Below the pieces are notes generated by a model, which did not search any database, was not told the DNA's origin, and was given only the letters and a program-made list of their open reading frames with translations. A DNA stretch of 40,478 nucleotides from Diphasiastrum complanatum (Eukaryota; Streptophyta; Lycopodiopsida; Lycopodiales; Lycopodiaceae), in NCBI GenBank assembly GCA_029204225.1, contig MU835270.1, positions 1-40,478 on the forward strand, given 5' to 3'. The translations under genes were made by a program, and so were the position numbers. Positions 22,600 to 31,799 of the stretch are shown here, piece by piece. Within the stretch, counting starts at the first letter, position 1; the number at the start of each line of letters is the position of its first letter.

Positions 22600-23855
22600 A
22601 ATAGATCCTCAGTTGACGAAACCACAAAAAATAAAGCTTATTATGAATTCCTTACCATATCATCTTATTGCGGGACAATTATATAAGCTAGGTGTTGATG
22701 ATATTACATGACGTTGTGCGCACATGAGTCTCAAGTCCGACAGATTATTGCCTTGACACACGAGGGTATTGGGGGTGGACATTTCTTCTCCGATGCTACT
22801 GCTTGGGCAATTCTTCTTGCAGGATTTTGGTGGCCAACCCTTTTCAAAGACACTTATGCTTATGTAAAAGTTTGCGACGTTTGCCAACGCGCAAAGAATA
22901 CCAAGAAAGTTGACCACAATCTCCTTACTCCAATATTTGAAAGTCAAGCATTTCACAAATGGGGTATTGATTTTGTTGGACCTATTAGTCCAACAGCACG
23001 TGGCACCCGATCACAATATATCTTGATTGCCACTGATTATGCAATCAAATGGAAGAGGCTAGAGCAACGCGCAAAGCAGATGCAAAATCTGTAGCACGCT
23101 TCCTCTATGAAAACATTATCACTAGACTTGGTTGTCCAATCGAGCTTGTTAGTGATCACGGTTCTCACTTCCTTAATGAAGTAATCAATAGTTTACTGAC
23201 TCATTACTTCGTTATACACTGAAAGAGCACCCCTTACTATCCTAGATGCAATGGACTAGCTGAGTCTACGAGTAAAATGATTTGTAAAGTCTTGACCAAG
23301 ATAGTAGAAACAAGTTGATTTGATTGGGAAACGAAATTATTTTCTGCTATCTGGGCATATCGAACAACACCAAAGCGAGCCACGGGTTGTAAAACACCAT
23401 TCGAACTGGTATATGGTCAAGAGGTTGTTACACCAGTAGAGTTTTTAATTCCTTCTCTACGCGTCACTTTAGCATGTGCCACTGACTTGTGTGACGATAG
23501 TGCTTATCAACACCAAGTTCAGAATCGACTCTTTACATTGACAAAACTGTGTGAAACACGTCTTATCTCTTATCATGCAAAGTTAGTTCATAAACGACAG
23601 TAGAAGGCTTGGCATGATCATCATGTCAGGACTAATGATATTCATGATGGTGATAAAGTTTTACTTTATACATCTTCCAAGGTCCATCCTGGAAAATTGA
23701 AATTCCGTAGCCAAGGCCCCTATGTTGTCAAGAAAATTTTCACCAATGGTGCAGTCCAATTAGAAACCTTAGAAGACATATCCCTTGGCACATTAGTCAA
23801 TGGTAGCCGACTACGGAGGTACTATGAGGATAATTTTTTGATAAGTCCTGTGTAG
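22600..23855 (+). pseudogene. Element C integrase
   Basis: An HHCC module (HEGIGGGHFFSD ... CDVCQR) lies at about 22760-22890. The core has GIDFVGPIS, VSDHGSHFLN after a one-base frameshift near 23050, and NGLAESTSK, so a DDE triad can still be read. The tail shows [29 protein letters not shown] and NGSRLRRY, ending at the TAG near 23853. TGA stops at 23220-23222 and 23316-23318 sit where element A has Arg codons, consistent with CGA to TGA. There is no chromodomain. Similarity to A is high throughout, but the copies differ at many positions, so they are not a recent duplication. Confidence 0.88.
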
Positions 23856-24107
23856 CAATATCTTTCTATGATACTTTACCTCATACTTTTCTGTTTTTTT
23901 CCTTCTATGTATGTTTTTTTTTTCCACAATTGTTGTAAACACATTGGTTTTACACTTATTCAAAAAATCAAAGATATTTTTTTCCATCCGACAATACATT
24001 CTAAGATTGCATTCGACAAAATGCATCCGACAGGAATGTATTCGACAAGATTACATCCTAACCGCTATCACATCCTCTTTCGTTTGATCCATTTTCCATT
24101 GTTCCAT
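23856..24107 (+). repeat. Left half of element C post-pol spacer
   Basis: A T-rich stretch followed by variants of GCATCCGACA (CCATCCGAC, GCATTCGAC, GTATTCGAC) up to the insertion point of the pol-less LTR element. The same motif type resumes at about 27440 on the far side, supporting interruption by that element. Confidence 0.6.
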
Positions 24108-24441
24108 AGTTATGTACTCAGTACATAGCCCCTAACTAGTATACCCTTAAGTACGGGGCCATTACCATTAAGGGCATGTCCTTATGGGACCCAGATAGAT
24201 AAGGTTCAGTATCCTTATCCTCTAGAAGCTTATTTTGGGCTTCTTTGTGGGTATAAGTAGGCCCTCATTGTATTCATTTGACAGTTGATGATATTGATTT
24301 CTCTCTTTAGTCTCCTTAATCTCTCTCTTTCCTGCTTTCTAGGGTTAAGTCTTGCTTATGTGCTGCTTTCATAGCTTAAGTCTTGCTTATGTGATGCTTT
24401 CATAGCTTAGCTTTAGATCAGTTGTGGCTCTATTCGTAACT
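24108..24441 (+). repeat. Left LTR of the pol-less element
   Basis: It starts AGTTATGTACTCAGTACA, which contains a TGTAC/GTACA palindrome, and ends CTATTCGTAACT. GGGTATAAGTAGGCCC near 24250-24265 is a likely TATA box. An internal duplication repeats CATAGCTTAAGTCTTGCTTA-type sequence near 24352-24412. The outer limit at 24108 is fixed because the preceding base differs between the two LTR copies. Confidence 0.87.
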
Positions 24442-24453
24442 TGGTATCAGAGC
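24442..24453 (+). other. Primer binding site, initiator tRNA-Met type
   Basis: TGGTATCAGAGC directly follows the left LTR. It is the usual plant LTR-element site complementary to the 3' end of initiator tRNA-Met, where minus-strand DNA synthesis starts. Here it is perfect, without the transition seen in element E. Confidence 0.88.
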
Positions 24454-25126
24454 ACTTTCCTGATTGCTGAATTTCAGATCTGATTTTTTGATTGGGTGCT
24501 CATTTTTCTTGCTAATTTTTCTCTCTTTGCTGAGGGCTTTCGTCTCTTTGCTTCAGCAACATTCAGCACAGTGTGGAGGACCAGCTCCCATCATTTTCCT
24601 TGGCGGAGCTTTAGCAGATAGTTAGAGGAAGTACTTCCGCTAAATTTGGCGGCTGGAAAAAAAAAATTGGGCAGATTATTTCCGGCGCCCAAGTTCTAAC
24701 CCTCTATCACCCATTTCCAGCTTGTTTGCAGGCTCTCCAGCGCCCAATTCCCTCATCTCTTTCGTCCATTCCTCCTTCCACTTTCAGCCCTCTTTTCACT
24801 TTTGTTTGTAGGCTGTCCAGCCGCTTCATACTTGTCACTTTCATCCGTTTTTGTCTTCGTTTGCAGCCATTTTTCACACCTTGTTTGCAGGTTATCCATC
24901 GTCCATCCCCAACCAAATTTCACGAAATTCTGACTCCGTTTAATACTCCAATTTGTCACTTGCCTCCTGGCTGTCCAGCGCATTTTTACAGCTTTCATTT
25001 TTACTTTTTTCATTTGTTGATTGTTGTCCTTTCTTAGTTGTGATAATAGTGGTTTTAATAGACTAATTTGGGATGACGACAAGAGTCCGCTCTCTCAAGT
25101 TTTCGTCTATTCCTTCCACTATCATT

Positions 25127-25918
25127 ATGGCACATGCACCTACCTCGAGTGAGACTACTCAGGAAACCTTATCCGATCAGTTTCGTCGCATGGATGAGAC
25201 CCTTTCTGGCCTCGTTCTTCGCTTCGATACCGTTATGACCGGCTTTGCTACTATGTAGTCACAGATTGATTCTTTACAGCCTCATGGTCCTGGTAAAGCT
25301 CCTGTTTTTCCTTCATTTGGGCCTCCATTTGGATTTCCATCCTCTTCTCCTTCGCTTGGCAATGGGGTTCATTATGCACCAAACCCACCCCCTGGCTTCC
25401 CACATTAGTCAGCTCCTGCACCACATTTTCCATGTCATCCAGCTCTTGAGTCACAATCATTTGAGTCACCTGCATCATTTGAGACAGTCATAGAGCTATT
25501 TGAGATAGTCATTGAGTTACCTGAGTTAGTTCATGTCTCGCATAGTGAGTTTGAGTCACATCTACAGGTTGATGTTGCATAGGTTGATATTGCAGATGCT
25601 TCACAGGTTGATCTTACAGATACTACAAATGTTAATGCTGATATTACAGATACTACATGCCTTAGTGCAGTTCCCGAGTGCTTTGTTATTGTATCCTGCT
25701 TTGATACTGTTGCATCCTTTGCTACTGCTGATGCTATTACATGCTTTGATACTGATGCTGATACTAATGAGTACCTTTGTGCTGCTCCTGAGTGCCATGC
25801 TACAGATATTGTAGCCTATGTTCCTTATCGCACTGCTTTTGAGTACCATGCTACAGATGTTGTAGCCTATGTTGCTTATTACGATAAGTCTACGGTGACT
25901 TGCCTACTCATTCAGTAG
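25127..25918 (+). pseudogene. Gag-like frame of the pol-less element, three TAG stops
   Basis: The ATG at 25127 (MAHAPTSSETTQETLSDQF) opens a frame of 263 codons interrupted only by TAG at 25256-25258, 25406-25408 and 25580-25582, ending at tandem TAG TAG (25916-25921). The first ~45 residues look like a short coiled or helical start (RRMDETLSGLVLRFDTVM), as in many plant gag proteins. Then comes a Pro/Phe-rich section (PSFGPPFGFPSSSPSLG) and a long Thr/Asp/Ala section with DADT/DITDTT repeats. No zinc knuckle is seen. All three internal stops could be CAG to TAG. An in-frame ATG at 25073 is an alternative start. It may be a gag derivative supplying packaging; unproven. Confidence 0.5.
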
Positions 25919-26690
25919 TAGCAATACACATGTCACATGCTTCTACATTTCATGATGGTTCCTATGTTGGGTGTCCTATCCCTCCGTTGATAGTTCCTAT
26001 TCATATTGTATATGCAGATGTTCTAGATGCATATTTAGGCCAGAGCTTATTGGTTGGTGTTTCTACTATTATGGCTAAGTATGATGTTATTACATTTGTG
26101 GATCATGCTCATCTAGATGTTGTTTTATATTCATGGCTACTACGCCTCCTTTGGCATGATGACATTGTATATTCATGGTCCATGAGGATACCTTACAAAA
26201 TTGTTGCTTTACACTCATGGGCACTATGGATCCCTTGGCACGACGACATGCTACATTCTTGGGCATTGCACATACCTTGGGTTGATGTACAGTTGTCTGT
26301 TCCAGCTATTCTTTGTCAGGGTGATCTACCACAGTTTCCTTGGCATTCATGGTTGCTGCATGATCTCTTTATACTTCAGGTTCCTTGGCATTCCTGGTTG
26401 CTGCACATAGCTTGGTCTTTGATGTTGTTCCAGAGTGGTTGCCGAGCTGTGCTTTTCCGATGGTATTCTTGGGCTATCTGACTAGCTTTGGATATCTCAG
26501 TTGTTGGGGTCCTGCATATCGAGATTTTCCTATGGTCTTCTTGGGCTATTCGGCTAGCCCTGGATATTTCACTTGTTGGGTCCTTTCACTAAGACATATT
26601 TCTTTGGCATTCCTGGGCTATCATAGTACATTGAGCGAGTTTTCTTCTTGCTTGGTTTTCTTTATGCATCTACATTAGTTGCTTATAGTT
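25900..26690 (+). repeat. Degenerate tandem repeats with a Trp/His-rich open frame
   Basis: A frame of 193 codons (25900-26481) is built from imperfect repeats of the form SW-x-L-x-x-P-W-H-D/S (for example LHSWALWIPWHDDMLHSWAL, PWHSWLLH twice). A shifted frame, 26385-26678, has FPMVFLGY repeated about 69 bp apart. At DNA level the unit is around CCTTGGCATTCATGGTTGCT. The unusual Trp/His/Leu content comes from the repeat. No membrane-protein or enzyme family is recognised, and no ribosome or splice signal supports translation. The rest of the interior (26690-26922) holds nothing recognisable. Confidence 0.5.
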
Positions 26691-26922
26691 GATGTACATT
26701 GCTTTGTAGTTGCTTATAGTTACTCTACAATGTTTTGTGGAGTTTGTGTGATACTTTTGGAGTACCTGTTGTGACAACTTATGTCCTCTCCTTCAGTATT
26801 TCCATTGGTTCATGCCTTATTTCTCCTGTATTATGAGTCTTTAGATTTATTGATTTTCGTCCTGATGATTGGTTATTACCATAGCTATTGCTTGGGGCCA
26901 ACATTGTGGACAATGTTGTTTT

Positions 26923-26934
26923 GAAGTAGAAGAG
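26923..26934 (+). other. Polypurine tract of the pol-less element
   Basis: GAAGTAGAAGAG lies immediately before the right LTR (AGTTATG at 26935). It contains one T and otherwise only purines. This is the expected plus-strand primer, and its adjacency helps fix the LTR boundary. Confidence 0.78.
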
Positions 26935-27268
26935 AGTTATGTACTCAGTACATAGCCCCTAGCTAGTATACCCTTAGGTACTGGGCCATTACCATTAAGA
27001 GCATGTCCTTATGGGACCTAGATAGATAAGGTTCAGTATCCTTATTCTCTAGAAGCTTCTTTTGGGCTTCTTTGTGGGTATAAGTAGGCCCTCATTGTAT
27101 TCATTTGACAGCTGATGATATTGATCTCTCTCTTTAGTCTCCTTAATCTCTCTCTTTCCTGCTTTCTAGGGTTAAGTCTTGCTTATGTGTCGCTTTCATA
27201 GCTTAAGTCTTGCTTATGTGATGCTTTCATAGCTTAGCTTTAGATCAACTGTGGCTCTATTCGTAACT
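26935..27268 (+). repeat. Right LTR of the pol-less element
   Basis: The same length as the left LTR (334 bp), with about 13 substitutions and no gaps; most are transitions. It ends CTATTCGTAACT at 27268 and is followed by TCCAC, nearly repeating the TCCAT before the left LTR. Confidence 0.87.
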
Positions 27269-27723
27269 TCCACATACGCATTCCTCTCCACTTTCGGTTA
27301 CCCTACCACATTTTCAACCTCACAAACATTACAAACTTTAACTTTTTGCTTGTTTTTTTTTAATACTTCTAAACTGTTTGTCTTTTCATTTCCGAAGTTT
27401 TTTCCTCCACGATTTGTCATTGCACTTCACATTTTGGTCTTTTGCATCCGCCAGTTGTTTCAATCACTTTTGCGCTTGCGTCCACCAGCTCCTTTCTAAA
27501 TTTGCATTCGCCATCCACTTAAAATTTTCATCCACCATCCACTTTCATTATTCATCCACCACTACATCCGACGACTTTGCATCTGACAATTTGCTTTTGC
27601 CCGATTGCATCCACCATTGCATCCGCCATTGTCCCCAACCATTTGCATCCGCCACTGCAGCCGCCAAATCCCATCCGATAACACTACAGAGAACTTCCAA
27701 AAAAAATTAAAAATTTCTAAAAA
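27269..27723 (+). repeat. Right half of element C post-pol spacer with GCATCCGCCA repeats
   Basis: No gene is evident. From about 27440 to 27680 the motif GCATCCGCCA and variants (GCATTCGCCA, TCATCCACCA, ACATCCGACG, GCATCTGACA) recur more than ten times. They continue the motif family seen at 23980-24060 before the inserted element. The array stops just before aORF copy 3. Confidence 0.65.
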
Positions 27724-29285
27724 ATGGCTGATTCAGATTCAGACCACAATGAAGAGATTTCTGACTCTGCCTAAGACACTCAAATGCGTTCTGTGTGAAG
27801 ATGACATGATGAATCAATGGTATATACAAGCTGAACTAGTGTTTAAGTTACTTAAATTTTCAAATTTCTCCATGGAAGGGCCACCAGAGCCTTTATCTGA
27901 TGTATCAGGCATACAAAATTTTTGATCAGAAGCAACTCACCTTTCGCATTGATCTTCAAAATTTTCAGTTGATTGTGTACTTGGCTGGCAGCAACCTCAC
28001 CATCTTGATTGTGGCCATAAGGAGAAACTAGTCAAGTTGACCAACATGCTGTAGTAGCCCTATGCACAATTCCTTGACACATATCTTGACAAATGGAAGA
28101 ACAAGGATAACATTCTCCTCCCCGACAACTGATTATTGCCTTGCAGAAAAGAACCCCAGTTATCTCCCTAGGATATATATTTTTTGATGTGGCTCGAAGT
28201 CAATCCACCATTGACTTTAAGCTTGCCTTAGCTCCAAGGGATGTTGCTGCTAGCTGAGGCTATATTCCATCACAAGCTTTCGCCTCACCTTCTCAACAGG
28301 CTGCCATGTTTCATGAACGTCGTGTCAAGAGGAAGCATGCTAGGTCATCCCCACTTGTTGATACCACATGACTAGCAAAAAAGTCGAGAAACAAGATGAT
28401 CGTCGCCCGCAAACCACCTCTAGAGTCTGAGATAGAGTCAAATACCCCACAAACAAAAATCACGAAGCTGACTCCCAAGAAGCAACACAAACAAATGGTA
28501 GGCTATGAAGATATACCTTCTAGTAGTGAAGATAACGAGGATGAAGAGGAGGGCAGCCTCTAAACCAAATGTACTCGACAATGTCGAACCTCACCGGCTA
28601 TCTCCAGAAGACACCGGTGCAATCACTAGCTACAAGCACCCGATTCCAATCACCATCGGAATCCGTTCCTGTTGTTACCTCACTCCCTCATGCCCAGTAG
28701 ACATAGACAACAGTTTCAAGGGAGGGATAAAGGGACCTGCCTACAACCACACAAGCAGAACACACAATTGCAGTTGACCCCACTCATGACGACAAAGCTG
28801 AAGAGACTAATGCAGCTGATCCTGACCAAGAAACAAGAGAAGATCAAGATCAAGGTCAGGCAGCACAAATTTCAGTAGAAGTCCAGGAAAGCCCAAGGGC
28901 CAAAGAGAAAGCAAAAGACTCCTCTTCTCTAAAGCAAAATGACTTCATTGATGTAGACGCACTTGAATACTTCTATGAAGGTGATCTTGTAAAAGAGGAG
29001 GTGGAGATCGTTTTAGAGGCAGCTGCACTAGTCTCACCACTAACCACCACCACCACCATTGTTGATACCGCCTCCATCACTTTTTCTCTTACCAGTACCA
29101 CCATTCCTACCACCTCCGTTGCTATTGATGTAAAGACACAACTAATTGTTCCACTTCCAACTCATCCCACGACCTCTCAGTTTTCTTTTTCTACCTACCA
29201 TCGTCTTCCTTCCGAATTTGCAACTCTTCCAGCCTATGACACATTTTGTGCCCGAAAAAGCCAAGGAAACCTTGAAGTGGCATAA
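27724..29285 (+). pseudogene. Accessory ORF (aORF), copy 3, with acidic C-terminal region
   Basis: The ATG at 27724 (MADSDSDHNEEISDSA) is soon interrupted by stops. In other frames come DDMMNQWYIQAELVFKLLKF and FDQKQLTFRIDLQNFQLIVY, whose spacing parallels copies 1 and 2 (EEEKSKFYITFQG; SDEFQTFWLTTKTG). The match is weak and best taken as family-level inference. A basic stretch (ERRVKRKHARSSP, near 28315) and charged Ser/Glu/Asp segments (SSSEDNEDEEEG) follow. From about 28735 to 29285 a frame of roughly 180 codons stays open: acidic (DPTHDDKAEETNAADPDQET), then Thr/Pro-rich. Multiple frameshifts are present. It sits about 700 bp after element C's pol once the inserted LTR element is removed. 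It ends against minus-strand gypsy fragment D. Confidence 0.5.
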
Positions 29286-29299
29286 CGAGACCTCATACC

Positions 29300-30390
29300 A
29301 TCTGCATTGGTTGGTGCAGGCAATGGAAAGTGATCTTTCCTCGTCACTTTGTTCAAGGCCTTTAGGTTCACACAAATTCTCATCTTGCCATTTTTCTTAC
29401 GAACGACGACAATCGGTGAAACCCACTCAATATGCTCAATTTATAAATGAAATCTACTTCTAGTAACCTTTGTAACTCTTTCTTGATAAGATCTGTAATA
29501 TTCAGATTACAACGATAAAATTTTCTCACTTTTGGCATTGCATCAAGTATCAAGGGGATGGTATGCTTGATTACTGAAGGTGGAATTCCTTTCAAATCCT
29601 TATATCTCCAAGAGAAATAATCTTGATGTTTAATCAATAAATTTCACAAAGATTGAAACTGCTTTGAGGTAAGTTGCATTCCAACTTGAACAATCTTCTC
29701 CACTTCTCTTGGTTCAACAAGATTCAAAGGTGCTGGTCCATCGTAAACTTCTTGAGTTTCTGGAACTTGATCTTTAGGTTCACGATGAGCTTTAAGTAAC
29801 ATGATCAGAACATCATCAAGAATATAACATTTGAAATGATCCGACATATCTTGATGAACTTCATCTTCTTTCTCTTGTTCAAAGAAATTAGCCTTTGATT
29901 TGCATTTAGATTTCTTGACCGTAGTCTTTCGAGAAGACGAAGACTTCTTAGAACTCTAACTTCATGAATCATCTTCAAGCTTCTCTTTCCCTTATCCGAT
30001 AAAGGTGGTACAAGTTTTGGATCAACTGTCAAAACTACATCTCGTGATGGATTTTTCCATTTCAGAACCATGTTATAATGTTGTTTGGCTTGATTTTTCA
30101 TCATTGGTCATGTATTCTTTCTTTCCTTCAATATAACTGCTTTTGGCTATGGTATTGTTGGTTCATCAAGAATATTACGAACTCCAAACCTTGTAGGATC
30201 CATATGATTTAGAATCTGCTCATCAGTGAGTTCAACATTTTCATCGTAAGATACACCATGACTGACATGAATAAGTTTATCTTCAATAGGATCTGGAGTC
30301 GGATCAGTAGATATCCATGCCACATTCATCATGTTGACCGCGGGAAGGTGATAGGCAATTCCAAAGTACGATCAGCCATTGGAATGTTGA
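29300..30390 (-). pseudogene. Gypsy fragment D: protease edge, linker and RT start
   Basis: Read on the minus strand from 30390 downward: a MADRTLELP segment that follows the protease active site in this family, then MMNVAWIS and a decayed linker. LNLVEPREVEKIVQVGMQL leads to DYFSWRYKDLKGIPPSVIKH. RT begins with KFYRCNLNITDLIKKELQRL and then, after a frameshift near 29440, WVSPIVVVRKKNGKMRICVN and TRKDHFPLPA. It stops before the catalytic half of RT, at about 29300, beside aORF copy 3. Gag, protease core, RNase H and integrase are absent. The NVAW and WRYKDLKG segments place it with A and C. Confidence 0.82.
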
Positions 30391-30588
30391 CTTTAGTTTT
30401 CCATCATTGTCTTCCCCTGTGCATCAGCCACCTTCCACCCGTTATACTGCATCTTCACGCTCTTTGCGTTTTACAGAAGCCGAAAAAAAAGTCGAAGGTC
30501 AACGAAAAAAGCCAAAGGTCAACAGCCTTTGCATTATTTGCATTTTGCGAAAGGTTCCTTTTAGTATCCTACATCCATCCTACATTGA
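30391..30588. other. Unassigned short interval
   Basis: No gene is supported. The plus strand has an imperfect repeat GTCGAAGGTCAACG / GCCAAAGGTCAACA near 30491-30523, reminiscent of the degenerate repeats elsewhere. The copia fragment begins abruptly at 30589. Confidence 0.4.
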
Positions 30589-31308
30589 TTTGGAATGAAG
30601 AATTGTAAAGGCATTGAGACTCCAATGGAGCAATATGTAAAAGCATCTATTGATGGTGATGAAGCATCTTTTAAGGACATCACTTTATATAGAAGGCTTA
30701 TAGGCTTTTTAATATATTTGACTATAACTAGACCTGATCTTAGTTATAGTGTTGGAAAGTTAAGCCAATTCATGCAAAGTCCTGTAGTTTTACATTGGAA
30801 GATGGCCAAAAAAATTCTTAGATATATCTCATCTACTAAGAATTTTAGCATATTGCACAAAGGGACTAATATTGGCTTAAGAGCCTATAGTGACTTGGAC
30901 TTTGTACGTGACAAAGTGGATAGGAAGTCAGTAAATGCATTTGCCAACTTTCTATGTGATGGAGTAGTACCATGGCTTTCCAAAAAGCAAGATACAATCT
31001 CCTTATCTTCCACAGAATCCGAATACAAGGCCTTGACATCAACATGCAAGGAGGTCTTGTGGCTCAAAAGGCTATTGGTGGAGCTACTTGTCATCAAGGA
31101 GGAGATCCCAATCATCTATTGTGACAACCAATCAGCCCAATCACTTGCCACTAATCTTACATTCCATGCAAGGAGCAAGCACATCGAGATTGCTCATCAT
31201 TTTGTGAGGGAGAAAGTGCAAGCCAAAGAGATTAAGCTCCAACATGTGCCATCTTCAAGTTGCTTGGCTAAGTTCCACACATGTATGGCCAAAATGCCAC
31301 ATGGAAAC
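30589..31308 (+). pseudogene. Ty1/copia RT end and RNase H fragment
   Basis: About 235 codons stay open. They start at FGMKNCKGIETPMEQ, the usual end of copia RT. RNase H follows: RRLIGFLIYLTITRPDLSYS, then YSDLDF with its Asp, LSSTESEYKAL with Glu, YCDNQSAQSLA with Asp, and HARSKHIEIAHHFVRE. The usual 'YSDADWAGD' region reads YSDLDFVRD, and KSVNAFANFLCDG is normal for the family. The fragment is cut at its 5' side at 30589 (a TGA immediately precedes) and ends at the left LTR of element E. The terminal 'ADIFTK' motif is not recognisable after VPSS. Its frame is almost undamaged compared with its neighbours. Confidence 0.92.
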
Positions 31309-31785
31309 TGTTACGGCCATATTCAGTTATGGACATGGAATAGTCCTAATATGGTAGATCGGCCCTCCAGTGTTCGAGATTATTGGTCATGGCTAGATTT
31401 AATTCCACGTCGAGGCCTGTTGGTGACTAATGACCTTGAGAGGACCCAGACACTCTAATTGAGACATATGGAGTAGTGCATGTACGTGTGACAGATATAG
31501 GCAGGAGGAATGCATGAAGAGCTATGACCTATTTATAGTTCACCTGCATGGGTTCATGCACAGGATCCTACTCTCTATATATTGAGGTAGTGATTATTCC
31601 GTCGACGACTTGGTCTAGGTTATCTGTTGAGCTCTTTTCCTCTTGCTATCACATGGCATGGCTTGGGGACTAGATCCAGGAGGATTCTCCAAGAGGGATC
31701 TAGGATTGGTTAGGTGGTTTTGCTCCACTGTCTCTTTTGTGTTTTCCTATCCTCATCTTAGGGGTTTTCCCTAGTGGTCTTTACA
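31309..31785 (+). repeat. 5' LTR of chromovirus E
   Basis: It starts TGTTACGGCCATATTC and ends GGTCTTTACA, giving TG...CA ends over 477 bp. Part of it (213 bp) is repeated at 37293-37505 with 10 differences. A primer site follows one base later. The LTR abuts the copia RNase H fragment. Confidence 0.88.
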
Positions 31786-31786
31786 T

Positions 31787-31799
31787 TGGTATTAGAGCC
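31787..31799 (+). other. Primer binding site of element E
   Basis: TGGTATTAGAGCC lies one base after the LTR. It matches the initiator tRNA-Met site TGGTATCAGAGC except for one C-to-T change. It confirms the LTR orientation. Confidence 0.82.

Larger units (their letters stand above)
24108..27268 (+). mobile_element. Complete LTR element lacking pol (non-autonomous)
   Basis: The two LTRs are each 334 bp (24108-24441 and 26935-27268), with about 13 mismatches (3.9%). A primer binding site immediately follows the left LTR and a purine tract immediately precedes the right one. The outer flanks are TCCAT (24103-24107) and TCCAC (27269-27273), a probable 5-bp target duplication with one change. 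The LTR ends are AGTTA...TAACT, not TG...CA. The 2.49-kb interior shows no protease, RT, RNase H or integrase, only a decayed gag-like frame and a repeat-rich frame. This is the layout of a LARD-type non-autonomous element moved by another element's proteins. It split element C's post-pol spacer. Confidence 0.85.

Noticed and set aside
24707-25082. Minus-strand Lys/Arg-rich frames within the pol-less element
   Set aside because: They are antisense to the leader and gag-like frame, of low complexity, and show no motif.
23980-27680. GCATCCGCCA repeats as a CRISPR array
   Set aside because: The units are short and highly variable, without constant repeats and unique spacers of fixed length, in a eukaryotic retrotransposon setting.
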